The notes under the pieces: model-generated
Seen by the model: the letters and a program-made list of their open reading frames with translations, nothing else
The model's database searches: none
What the model was told of the DNA's origin: nothing
From: Bugula neritina
Taxonomy: Eukaryota > Bryozoa > Gymnolaemata > Cheilostomatida > Bugulidae
Assembly: GCA_964035545.1 (NCBI GenBank)
Contig: OZ037771.1
Span: 15,012,633 to 15,042,788 of the forward strand
Length of the DNA: 30,156 nucleotides
Direction of reading: 5' to 3'
Translations under genes and position numbers: made by a program
Part shown: piece by piece, positions 11,158 to 30,156 of the stretch
How positions within the stretch are numbered: the stretch's first letter is position 1
How the letters are laid out: each line of letters starts with the position of its first letter

Positions 11158-11230
11158 TACCCCCACTGGGATTCGAACCCAAGACCTCTGACTTACAAGC
11201 AAGTGTGCTAACCATTTCACCACGGGACCA
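11158..11230 (-). mobile_element. tRNA-like SINE head (tRNA-Thr-like), minus strand
   Basis: Read on the - strand this is a 73-nt tRNA-like sequence. It starts GGTCCCGTGGTGAAATGG (A-box like), has CTTGTAA at the anticodon-loop position (anticodon TGT) and ends with a perfect B box in TTGGGTTCGAATCCCAG. The T stem pairs well, but the acceptor and anticodon stems contain mismatches. Related, more decayed copies occur at 13,203, 21,961 and 22,357, which fits a SINE head rather than a working tRNA gene. The sequence after it, with AAAATTATTTT, recurs at 22,041. Confidence 0.65.
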
Positions 11231-12336
11231 CAGGTAAACTCATCATTACATAAACAATAACTATATTTATAAACGTTAAAGTGTCTGTCGCCTTATAGCG
11301 ATTTAAAATATTTTATTTATCTTAGCTGCTATTATTTAATATAATTACCAATCATCTTAAATCTATAAAACTCTTCTGTGAGCCAAAGCATTCCCAAGCT
11401 AAAAATAAATTGACAGTTATTTTCACTTTGAAAATTTACATTACTCTCAAGCTTTTGTTTACCAGTCACCAAATACTTTATGTTTTTATTGGTTGGCGCT
11501 TTTTTAAATCAAAATAAATTGACTCGAAATTCGTGTATTTAGTGAATTTAATCTAGCAAAAATGGGGGTAGACGCTGTAATTAAGTTGTCATTAGGCATG
11601 AATACTAACTCAAAGTTGGCCAATATATATATTAAGTTACATATTAATTCAGCTGGCACAATTGCAAAGAAAAGAAAACTCCAAACAGATTACATAGGAG
11701 CATGTGGTTTTCCTTATACCATGTGATCAGTACGGACATTTGTTTGGTATCATTTTATGTTTGTGGTCTCAGTCAATGTTGCAACTGTTTCCAAACATCG
11801 ACTGGAAAATTTATTAGCATTCTTTGAAGGTTGAAAACATAGTGATATAAAGTATAATTCACTTTAGTCTAATGGATAAATTTCATCTGCTAGCTGGTAT
11901 TAGGCCAATTATGCCTATAAGGATCATTTACAGTTACATCAGGTAAGATAAGGAATCACTATAACTCCAAGGTTTTCAGAGAGGAAGTTGCTATCATCAG
12001 TAGCCATAGAGGTTGCTACTGTGAAAGCAATTCGCTGCATAGGGGGATAGTGCTATTGACTTTACAGTTACAGTGTATAGATAAGAATATCAGAAGTTAG
12101 ATAAATTGCAGATAACAGTGGAATATATCACATCAACATCACATATCCTAATCATTCACTGCTTCACATTGAGAGCAAAAGAGAGTAACCTGCTGTTATA
12201 GACATACTAACGCAGTAGTAACACTCATATATATTATATAGCGCTATAGCAATCAAACTCTCAACCTCTACATTGAAATATTGAAGAGCTCAAATACAAC
12301 CAGCTATAAAAGTCTTTGTGGCAAAAGAAAAATATC
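11231..12336. other. Intergenic stretch between LITAF-like copies 2 and 3
   Basis: No exon or repeat was recognised. The last part must contain the promoter and 5' untranslated region of the third LITAF-like gene, but no clear TATA box was defined. Confidence 0.4.
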
Positions 12337-13851
12337 ATGGCTGAAAAACCTTCATCTGGTATGGTTTATATGTGTAATGCATATTGTAAGTTGTAATGGC
12401 TGCAAAAAATTGTTCAAAATGGGCAGCAAAAGTATTTATATAGGCGCAGTAACGGAGAAATTGAGAAAAGCCTGTTTTTAGATTAGAAATGTCACAAGAG
12501 AAGTTGTGTTCTCACGAAAATTTCAACCCGAGCCCCAAACCAACATTTAATAATGAAAGTAAATAACTTAGGCTATCTCAGTTTCTTCACTACTGCTCCT
12601 ATATGGGGCAGCAGATCTTATATTTGACAGCAATCTGCAACTAAAGTCACCATTTATATATGCCAGATAGAAGAATACTACTTGGTATACACACTTATAG
12701 GACCTTCTCAGCTTGCTTTACATCTTGTGGCAATCAAACCTCAGATTTTACTAGAATAAAACAATAAGTCAGTCATCTGTTGCTAGTTTCTCCACATACT
12801 CTGCGTTTCTATTGCTTCTAGAATGGATGCTTATAGATGAGTTTGTGGTTGAGGTTTGCATGAACAAATGATGTGGTTTTTTGGATTCAACTGCTTCCAG
12901 CATCGAATTAAAAATTCCTTCCCTAATGTGAAGCAATGAAAACGCATTTTTAGTGACAGTTCAGTAATGTAGGTCAAGCACCTGCTATTAATTATAGATC
13001 AAGCACCTGCAGTTGTACATGTCGCCCAACCAACTGCAGCTCCCCACATCACCGTGAACCAGGCGGTTGTGTTTGGTGAAAATCCCGTCAATGTTTTCTG
13101 CCCGACATGCAGAGTTCCAGTCATCAGTGTGATCAGCCATGAAGTGAGCTGCATGGCGTAAGTTACTTACTCAGCAAACATCATACCGTTGAGATTACTA
13201 AGTAGTCCATGTTATGTAATAATTAGTGTTCCTGCTTGCAAGTCAGAAGTTCCAGGTTCGAATCCCAGTATAGGGGCAAAAAAGACTTTTGTCTCTTATA
13301 ATACACTGGGCGTTGTATAAACTTCAATAAAGAACGATTGCATGCCTCAACACTATACCTTTATTTACTTTACAGTAGTTTGACTTACTAAGGCCTTGAA
13401 AATAGCATATTATTATATCGCTGTAATTATAGATTTAAATACTCAGTGTGCACTCACTATCGTTGTTGAAACGTAAATCTTTTGCATGCTTCCTAATTGA
13501 AAAACCAATAAAAGCAAAGACAGTTTTGATTTTTTCACCAGATACATATATTAGCAGTGAATTATTGCATTTTACTAATTATGCATATATAATATTTAGA
13601 TGCTTTAAACTGAGATGTGTCTATACTCAGTTCCTCACTTACAATTGCGTGTCCTATCAATAATTGTATTAGTTTAATATGACAAGTTTCTTATATAATG
13701 GCACTCATAAGTTCTAATGCATGAATTGTGATATGGATTTTTCAGATACTTCTGGTGTGGGTTATTCGCATTCTGCTGTGACAGTTTGCAAGATGTAGTT
13801 CACAAATGTCCAGTCTGCAATAACCAGCTTGGAAGACTCAACAAATTTTAA
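12337..13851 (+). CDS. Small LITAF-domain zinc-binding protein, copy 3 (three exons)
   Basis: Exons are 12,337-12,358, 12,998-13,157 and 13,746-13,851 (22+160+106 nt), giving 95 residues. The start MAEKPSSD matches MADKTLSG of the other copies, and exon lengths and phases equal those of copy 1. The zinc pairs are CPTC at residues 42-45 and CPVC at 82-85. Between them lies AYFWCGLFAFCCDSLQDVVH, which keeps the family's D-x-LQDV-x-H signature best of the three. The first donor is GTATGG, weaker than GTAAGT in copies 1 and 2. The exon-2 acceptor that keeps the frame is the second of two near-identical acceptors (ATTATAG at 12,991-12,997; the other ends at 12,972). This is the most diverged copy and lies outside the recent duplication. 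A zinc-binding, membrane-associated endosomal role is inferred from the family. Confidence 0.82.
13203..13282 (+). mobile_element. Decayed tRNA-like SINE head in intron 2 of LITAF-like copy 3
   Basis: GTAGTCC...TAATTAGTG...CTGCTTGCAAGTCAGAAG, then AGGTTCGAATCCCAG as an intact B box and GGGGCAAAA. It aligns along its length with the element at 11,158-11,230 on the opposite strand. The A box is degraded. Confidence 0.55.
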
Positions 13852-13855
13852 TAAA
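13850..13855 (+). promoter_or_regulatory. AATAAA overlapping the stop codon of LITAF-like copy 3
   Basis: The stop TAA at 13,849-13,851 provides the first two bases of an AATAAA. I saw no other AATAAA in the next 400 bases. If used, the 3' untranslated region would be only about 15-30 bases. Confidence 0.35.
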
Positions 13856-13869
13856 GGGCAACTTCAAAT

Positions 13870-15480
13870 ATGCCAGTTTCTCTATTTTATTCACGGCGTC
13901 ATTACGAGCTCACTATTGTCAATGATTATTGACTCAATGATTACTACATGCATTATGGGCACAGTACAATCACTATCTTGTTGAATGATATGCATAAGTT
14001 GTTAAATAATTTTCTCATGATTTAATCTAAGAATTACTGTTTTGATAAAATTGAAACAAAATTAGGTGCACAAATATATTTATTCACAAAGTCTTACCCC
14101 ACACCTAACAGTTATATTCCACCAGTTTCAATTATATGCGAATTTTGTCTAGCATATACCATATACGGCCACTTCATGTATTTTGCCTAGTGCATTTTTA
14201 TTAAGCATGCGTTATTTTGATTCAAACCTTTCGTTGTTTTTTATGTGCTCTTTCAAGCTAAAATATATAAACTAATCTTGGTCGAATTTATTTTTATTAA
14301 AGACTTGATAGAGCAATTAAGATTGAACACAAGCCATTGAAGGGTGCATGTTCAAAGAATGTTTTCAATGAAAAAATTGGCTATTCATCAAATACTTGGC
14401 TCTTTTCTTCTTTGTTGTTTTTGCCCTTATGCTTTATAGTGTTTCTATAAAATGATCTCTTTTCTCATAGAAAAATATTGGTAGGCTGTTTAAGATGAAC
14501 TATCTCTTCTTTCTAACTCTAAGTAGGGGTAGGGCAAACGTTTTTAAGCATCTAAAGAAATTCTATGGTAAGTGAAGGCATGATACCAGGATGAGAACAA
14601 TGCAGACTCAAAGAAGATCGTTTATTGATTTGGATCAAAGGCTGACATGAGCTGGATATCACGATGATAACCAGCATATATTTTTTAAAAACCGAGTAAT
14701 CCATCCGAGAGGAGGCTTCAAAGTCAAGTAATGCATGTAAATATACATCATCTTGCACCAATCTGAAAGTATATTTGCAGAATAGTTTAATTACACTGTT
14801 GACCTATACATTTTCATTTTGATCTGGGACTATAAATGTATGCTTGGATTTATATTATATTGACAGCAAAAAAATTTAATCAAAAAAAAACTTGAATGCA
14901 GAAATTGGTGTGCCCAGTTATAGTGAACGTAGTGAAAATAATTATAAGCGCTGCTTGGTAGCACATGGGCAGTTTCGCATCAATTAGTCATTAGCAAATC
15001 TGCCTGCGTCTTCATCCTATAATTGGCTCAGACTGAAACAGTTTATAAACTGAAATACAATATTATATTAGAATATCAATGATTAAGATACAGGTTGAAA
15101 ACCCAACAAACCGGATGCAAAGTAACTATAATAAGTATAACAGTACAAATGCACCAACAGTGTAATAGTATCTTTATCATAGATTATTATGACAATAATT
15201 ATTAAAAACTATCATAAATTAGAATCAGTATAACATTAGCAAGTAATAAACTCACAACTAAGGCTATTGTAATTAATTATAATTAGTAGGTCTCGCTCAG
15301 TGCAAGCTACATGAGAAAGTGCAGTCGTGCACTGAGAGTTGAAGGTCATAGTTCGATTACATTGAATGTGTGTCAAGCCCCTCCCACTTACTGGGAAACA
15401 TGTTATTTCTTTATAACTTATTAACGATGCATCAATACCCAGCTCTATAGAGCTTTAGATAAAGCGCTAAAGATGCGCTG
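13870..15480. other. Intergenic stretch between the LITAF-like and P450 clusters
   Basis: No exon, RNA gene or clear repeat was recognised on either strand. The minus-strand open frame at 14,552-14,761 has an unrecognised translation and no splice or family support. Confidence 0.45.
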
Positions 15481-15486
15481 GTACAC

Positions 15487-15494
15487 TATATATA
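15487..15494 (+). promoter_or_regulatory. Possible TATA element of the first P450 gene
   Basis: TATATATA lies about 150 bases before the ATG at 15,643. In DNA this AT-rich such words are frequent, so this is only a placement guess. Confidence 0.2.
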
Positions 15495-15642
15495 CATTAT
15501 AAAGTTGTTCAACACATTTTGTCTCATTTCATACAAAGTATTTGCGTCTATAGTGTATGAACCACACTTTAACCTGCTAGCTCTTCTAAATTTTTTTGCT
15601 AATACATCTATAATAAAGGAAGTTTTTTGAGAGCAAAGAAAA

Positions 15643-24150
<8,508 letters not shown>

Positions 24151-24490
24151 ACTGCAGAAATAACGGCACTAAGATAAACTGCAGATGAATGGAAACATCC
24201 TAATAATTCTTATATCTTTCATGTTGCATACAATAACTGCTTATATGCCTTAATATTGTTACAACTTCTACTAAAACAAACTGCCAATTCTATTTAGATG
24301 ATTTGCATGAAGTCAAACTTATAAATTTTTTGCTCTCCTTGTCTATGTTACTTCATGTATTTAATAATGGTAATTATTGCAATTTATCTGTCAATAATAT
24401 ATAATAATTATGGACATTATATTGGTGAATTTTGTATTTTTATGCTTTATAGCTGCTGAGTTGTCTAATAATCATAATGATAGATGTTGC

Positions 24491-24496
24491 AATAAA
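24491..24496 (+). promoter_or_regulatory. Polyadenylation signal AATAAA, first P450 gene
   Basis: The first AATAAA after the stop codon at 24,148-24,150, 340 bases downstream. Confidence 0.45.
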
Positions 24497-24499
24497 TAG

Positions 24500-27400
24500 C
24501 TATTGACAAACATCCTAAATACTGCATGCCTGTGTTATCATTGCTTAATATATAGTAATTATATATATAATATTATGCAGCATCTTTTGCTATTGTGGTG
24601 TATTTTGTAACCTAACATGTTAGTATTATAACATTTATTTTTATAAACATACAGCGAGTATACAATATTTTGTTTAAAGAAAATGTTTTCATAAGTAGCC
24701 CTATTATATACTTTTGACATACTCTGTTTTTAAGATATGGTTTAAGACGTGCATCTTACTACTATATACAATTGCAGCAGCAGCAAAAAACATGATATTG
24801 TATAATCAAAATGCAGCAGTTTGTTCTTTTGATGCCCCTTTGCTTTGCTGTTAAATTGAAGGATGGAGTAAAGAAGAGCACTAATAAAACTATTCATTGC
24901 ATACATAATCATTGAATGTTATAGAAGCAGTTGGTATTATTTTTTAGAAAACAAGGAATATTAGAAGTAGGTATACCAAAAGCCATGCATAGCCTAATAG
25001 CAATAATATAATGTATCAATTTAAGTAATCAGTAGGCCGGGGTATTGCAATTTATGTCAAGTTGTTTCCTCTATGTTACGTACAATTTCGATAGTCTCAG
25101 AGTGAAATAGTTTTCAACGTAGCGTGCGGGTTTCACTTGATTTGACCTCAAATTTTCTAAACGACAACGGATTTGCTGCTAACTTGACAACAGAAGTTAT
25201 ACATTTTACTATTTCAATATTCGTAAACAAATAAAATACAGGTTGACAACAAACTGTCACTTGCACTGAAATGTAATAATTATTATGTATAATATGATTA
25301 TAGCGTAATTATACTGTAGGTTTTTTATATTTATTGGTGACCTGATTGACAATAACTTGTTGTTTTTAGTTCTAATAAACTAAACTTTAAGATTTTGAGT
25401 TTGACGTTGAGGTTCCGGCGTAAGGCCAAGGGCCAAGGCACAATCACATTGACAATCACAATGAGTATGACTATGATTATGACAATCAGTATGCGTGTCA
25501 CTATCAGTATCGGAAAATGGCAATCACTATCAGTGATCACAATGCCATCGTCATAGTAAAAATCAAATCGACTGTATAAATCAATTCCCATAACAATATG
25601 AATTGCAATTCATAGTGATAGTGAGTTAGAGTGTAACACTCATAATCATATTGACACTGAATCCGATTAGTTATACAGTCATGATTAACGATTAACATTT
25701 ATAATTTTGACCAAGAGTAAGTTATTTAACTAATATTTTACTTCAACTGTAATTGTTAAACTTAAAGCAAAGCTCCTGTTGTTGTCGGTTAGAATGTCAA
25801 CTAAACTCAAAGTGGTTGTTGTACTTATTGTAATCCAATTCGCCTTTAGACGAAATTCTTAAAGAAAAACATGCAGCCTAAAATAATTGCATTTCATTTT
25901 AATTTTGGTTAAAGATAAGCTATCTTTAGCGAAAAAATTCCAACTAATCATAATCATAATGATATAATACTTCTATTAGGTATCAGTATGAGTATCAATC
26001 ATTATCAGTAGGCCTATAAATATTTGCTGAAATGATAGTAACTTTCATCTTAGTAAAACATATGGGTAATTTATATTAGCAAAATTACCTTTCCACTTAT
26101 AGCAGTATTTTTCTTTTAGTTTTCCTTCTTTGACTGAAGTTTCTATTTTTAATAATTTTAGACAAGTTGAAGGTTAAGAGAAGTGACAGTAGGGTGTATG
26201 TAAAATGTATAGTTTCACAACAAAATTCAGTGAAAGTTTTTTAGAGTAAATAAGGAACCGGTATGTGTGCACACAGTACTTATATAGGGAAATTTTTTGC
26301 TTTAAGCTAAATTCAATAAAACAGGATTGAATGTAAGTACTAAAATAAGTAAATAGTATAGACTGAAACTGATATGTCAAGTCTCAATCACAGGGAAATT
26401 ATTTGATCATCAATATGTCTTTATAAATGGTTCTAAGTGTTTAATAGAAATTGTTACATGCATTTCTCAGCTCAAATAAAAATTGTGTTTAGTTTTGGTG
26501 AGTCTTTTTGAAAATAATTATTAGGTCTGTTAATTATATCAAAGCAAGATTAAAAACAGGTGCTGTAACTGTGTTTGATGATCATTTAGTTACAATAGGC
26601 TTTAAGTCTTGCTAACAGAGTTGAAATTGTTATATTTGATTGCCGAAATTAAACACTATTGAATCATAATGGTTTGTCAAATATATGTGAACATTTGCAA
26701 TCGTGCTAAAGATAAATTTAAGTTTCATCAAGTCCAATAGCTGAAGATATCAACTTAAGTCAACAAGAACTTGAGTCAATATGACTTGGACCCAGTTCTG
26801 AGTATATATAAGTTATTTAATTGAAATACTAGCAGTGATGATAGATATGACATTATGTTGTTCTGAATGCCTTTAATAATCATGCCAACATTTAAACCTT
26901 GTAATAAAAAGTTATTATAGTATGAATTTTTTATATTCCTATAGAATGGTTAGTTTTAATTTTACATAATTAAAATATAAGATTTAGAATGTTTTCATTT
27001 CAAGGAAGGTAAATGCAAATGTGGCTGTTACTTCTAGCTACAAACTATAAAATTAAATTAAGTTGCAACAATTAGGCTCCCATCAAAATAAGGATACTGA
27101 TATATGCATATAGACACCATGTTTTGCTATCACAGGCATTGATGATTTTACTATGCGTAACTGTATTGGTTGTATATATATTTTTTTTTGATAAGTAATA
27201 AGCAATTATGTTATTAGTTGTGTCATAATTAGAACTAGCACTAGCAGTGACAGCCTGTTGAAACTCTCCAAAAGTGTGGTGTTTAACTTATGCTATTTTG
27301 TTGTTCGTTTTGGCTCATGAGTGACCATTTTCTGTGTCACCATTATTTATATCAATTAAAATTTTTTGGACATTCACAACTTATTTATAGACACATGAAT

Positions 27401-27570
27401 TTTGTTGTTTTCTTAATCGCTATGGAAACAGTTTACGACATTTTTTACACAATTAATAATTTTTTTTTACTATAGTATCAAGCTTAACGGCCTATATAGA
27501 TCTTAGCCTCTGCCCTCATTTAATTTTGTCAGTCACATATTCTCTGAAGTGTAAAGTTTGTTGACTGATT
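24500..27570. other. AT-rich intergenic stretch between the P450 genes
   Basis: No exon was recognised. The part 25,430-25,640 is biased towards ACTATCAGTATGA and CACAATGA-like words and resembles 4,760-5,240, probably a decayed simple repeat. A pair of 9-bp inverted words (TGTCAAGTT) near 25,056 and 25,185 is too short to define an element. Confidence 0.45.
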
Positions 27571-27574
27571 GCTA

Positions 27575-27908
27575 AGCCTAGGGCCACACTGTAGTATTGT
27601 CCATGCGAAAATTTAAACCACGAGTAGCGAAAGTGTCCACTGTACGCGTTGAGAAAACATTCCCACTTGTCGCTCAGCATTCTCAGCGCAAGTGCGAATT
27701 GTCTCTGTCGTCGTCACCTAATTGGCTGGTAGTTATTCAGCGAGCCCAATTTATTCATTTTAGTGTTACATTCCAGTGAATTGCGTTTTATTGAAAGCGA
27801 GTGCGATTTAAAAATGAAAGCTTTATTTATCGCATCACTGACGCTACAGTAGACACCTTTGCTACTTGTGGTTTCAATTTTCGCATGCGCACAGTGTGGC
27901 CCTAGGCT
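27575..27908. mobile_element. MITE with terminal inverted repeats of about 70 bp, TA target sites
   Basis: The left end AGCCTAGGGCCACACTGT and its exact inverse at the right end are flanked on both sides by TA (27,573-27,574 and 27,909-27,910). The inner parts of the arms also pair, with differences: ATGCGAAAATT(T/G)AAACCAC(G/A)AGTAGC(G/A)AA. The 334-bp body is richer in GC and CpG than its surroundings and has no transposase. The TA duplication suggests mobilisation by a Tc1/mariner-type enzyme. The 60-codon open frame at 27,597 lies in the left arm and is not a gene. Confidence 0.85.
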
Positions 27909-28089
27909 TACTGTGACTAGTGTTTACTTGGTAAACAACTCTAGCAAACAATGCAATGTGACACTAGTATTTGCTCTCATAGATTGCATAAGCTAATAGG
28001 GCTACTAGGACTGTCAACTGCAATTCAATCATTTATATTGATTAATCTGCCGGTCAGGAGATGTAAAGCCTGTATATATATATTCACTC

Positions 28090-28760
28090 GTTTAGCTATA
28101 TTACAATGTACTATATTATAGCTACCCTGAATTATACTATGATGAACTACTTATTTTATGCAATATATTATAATTTACTGTAAATTATATTATGATATAC
28201 CGTACTGCATTCTTCTAATATTATAATATAGAAAAACTCCTGAACGTTTGTAGTCGCTATCCCTGTGAGAAACCCCTGATAGAAAGGGTTTTTGTTAAAG
28301 CGGGCTAAGGACTTATTTAAATGAGGCACAGGAGCAATTATGACTGGATGCCCTTCTTAATATCACCAATGGCCTTTGTTCGAACCCATAACTACTTGCT
28401 TACTAAGAAAACACTCTAACCCCCTAGACCACAGCTGCTCCCTTCTAATATTATAATATGCTATGAGTTATACTATAATATGATATGTATTATATTATAA
28501 TATAAATTACTATGAATTATATATTAGAGTATGGTGTGTATTATATTATAGTATAATATGAGTTATACTGCAATATACTATGTGCTATATTGTAGAATTT
28601 AGTATATATATTGTATATATATGTATTATAAATTGCTATTAAAATATTACTAGTTGTTATATTTCATATAACACTATACTACTATAGATTATATTGCAAA
28701 TAACTAGTAATATATCACCACAAACTATAGCCTATATATTACTGCATACCATATATTATA
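28090..28760. repeat. Degenerate AT-rich repeats of TATACTATAATATG-like words
   Basis: Many variants of (A/G)(A/T)TATACTATAATATG and their inverses fill this stretch on both sides of the SINE at 28,230-28,442. There is no fixed period. It looks like an old decayed repeat. Confidence 0.6.
28213..28459 (-). mobile_element. Full-length tRNA-derived SINE with 17-bp target-site duplication
   Basis: The element body is 28,230-28,442, read on the - strand. The perfect direct repeat TTCTAATATTATAATAT flanks it at 28,213-28,229 and 28,443-28,459. The head starts GGGAGCAGCTGTGGTCTAGGGGG (A-box region) and has GGGTTCGAAC as B box. The body carries AAAGGCCATTGG, TTAAGAAGGGCATCCAG and TCATAATTGCTCC, and the element ends TTTTTCT rather than in poly-A. 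The 3' half contains an inverted pair, ACCCTTTCTATCAGGGGT. The exact duplication implies a fairly recent insertion. The copy at 8,686 is an older relative. Confidence 0.9.
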
Positions 28761-29051
28761 TGACTGCCTGACACGCATAGGGTCACAGTGCATTTCATCA
28801 CACACCCCACATACTGTGTATTTAATCCAACACTTAACTGCCACGCTGTAGCATTCATGTGATGCCATGAATCATATCAATGGCACGTATGTATTGCATC
28901 ATTCAACTAGTATACATAAAACAAGGCACCTGCAGTGTGCATTCACATGTCATAAACACTGCAGTACGTACACTCTAGTATCTACACTGCAGGATCTACG
29001 CTTCTATTATTAGATATACAACTGAAGCCTCGGAATATTTACGGACTCAGG

Positions 29052-30156
29052 ATGTTGCTTTTGGGGTTTGAAGTGCCACTGTGGATAATTTTGACTGGCG
29101 CATCCGCTCTGCTGGTTTACCTGTAAGTGTTTAGATTAGCCAAAGCTGTCTTGGTGTATATATGTGCTTGCTAGGTAAGCGTATGTGTAAGTCATGTGTA
29201 GATACAATGTACGTTAGCATACATATAAGGTAAGTTTAAGTGAAAGTTACATTGTATGGCAAGTACATATGTTAAGTGTCCGTATGTTGCTATGCCATGT
29301 AAGTTAAGTGTACATGTAAGGTACTGCTACTCTCTGCATAAAATAAAGTAAACTTGGTTCAGGTCTTTCATGTTAAGTAAAATTTATACTCCGAGCTGAT
29401 GTGGAAACAAGAACCTGTACTAATGAATAAGTCCGCCACTCGTAAAAAATTTTGTACTGTGATAACTTAATCGGCCAATTTGAGAATAGGAGTAATAACT
29501 CCTTGTAAACATCGTTATTTAGTTATTACTTTGGCGATTAGACAACGTACTTATACGGTTATAATTATATAGCCTATGCCTTCTCAATTATCGCTTTTAT
29601 GCTGTCCGCTTCACTAATTCACGACGTTTACAAAGGGCATCAAATAGCTATTATGCGAGTTAAATTTCAATTTCAGAAAGTGAGCAACCGCATCAATATG
29701 ATTTCAACGAGTTTCAGTTTGACTATAAAGGGGTACCCAAACAAGCATTATTAACTTAAACTCGGTACTTTTTTCAGCAGAAGTATAAATGCAACTTTAG
29801 ACTTGAGATGAATAATTTACAGCATTTAACACTTGTCTTCAGTATGTCTAAATGATTGCGCTGCTAGTAAACATATATTTGTTTGTAATCTGATGGTCTC
29901 GATATTAGCAACCAAAGCCTGGGCCTTCTGGTAGAAATACATATAAATATTTGGTTAAAACTGCTTTTACTGTGTGACTTTGTAAAGCTTGTTGTCTCTT
30001 GCAGTTATGGCACAAGGAATTATGGCCACTTCAACAAGTCCAAGCTGCCCGGACCAAAGGTCTGGCCCCTGATTGGGACAGCTGCTGAGCTGTATGGAGA
30101 CGTAAGTGTAAACTAGTCTTAATAACTTACTGCAGTGCCGTTATGTTGGACAGTCA
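29052..30156 (+). CDS. Cytochrome P450, tandem paralogue, first two exons only
   Basis: Exon 1 is 29,052-29,122 and exon 2 is 30,005-30,101; the gene continues past the window end. Exon lengths (71 and 97 nt) and phases equal those of the first P450 exactly. The 56 residues seen align throughout: start MLLLGFEVPLWIILTG (against MLFGEFEVPLWMILTV), a membrane anchor to about residue 24, then HFNKSKLPGPKVWPLIGT (against HFKKSNLPGPQVWPVLGT). Donors are GTAAGT, and the exon-2 acceptor is TTGCAG. The role should be that of a microsomal P450 of the same subfamily. The catalytic part is not in the window, so activity cannot be judged. Confidence 0.88.

Noticed and set aside
11158-11230. Functional tRNA-Thr gene
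   Set aside because: Good B box and anticodon-loop match, but acceptor and anticodon stems are mismatched, and related decayed copies show a SINE family.
25056-25195. Small MITE with TGTCAAGTT ends
   Set aside because: Only nine bases pair and no target duplication is visible.
27597-27779. 60-codon frame
   Set aside because: It lies inside the MITE, with no family match or splice support.

Overview
The window is AT-rich animal nuclear DNA. It has GT-AG introns of a few hundred bases, AATAAA polyadenylation signals, long AT and AC/GT microsatellites, tRNA-derived SINEs and small inverted-repeat transposons. The two gene families (LITAF-domain proteins and a CYP3-clan type cytochrome P450) and the compact introns fit an invertebrate, perhaps a lophotrochozoan. 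The sequence alone does not fix the species. No single open frame spans a gene, so the genes below were assembled exon by exon from homology, splice sites and codon phase.

Layout. (1) Positions 1-3.8 kb and 9.2-11.1 kb are two copies of one segmental duplication. Each carries a three-exon gene for a small LITAF-type zinc-binding protein (95 and 92 residues). The first copy is interrupted in intron 1 by eight tandem copies of a unit of about 235 bp. (2) A third, more diverged LITAF-type gene of the same exon design lies at 12.3-13.9 kb. (3) The stretches 3.8-9.2 kb and 11.2-12.3 kb are AT-rich intergenic DNA with SINE fragments and one doubtful exon. (4) A complete twelve-exon cytochrome P450 gene (517 residues) runs from 15.6 to 24.15 kb; its introns hold microsatellites, a long-TIR element, a perfect 85-bp palindrome and an inverted pair of SINE heads. 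(5) 24.2-29.0 kb is intergenic and holds a TA-flanked MITE and a full SINE with target-site duplication. (6) A second P450 gene of the same family begins at 29,052 and runs off the end; its first two exons have exactly the same lengths and phases as those of the first.

How the genes relate. Two local gene-duplication clusters lie side by side on the + strand: three compact LITAF-like genes, then at least two P450s. The P450s should be membrane-anchored ER monooxygenases. The LITAF-like proteins should be small zinc-binding, membrane-associated proteins. Nothing in the sequence links the two families in one pathway. No gene was found on the - strand.
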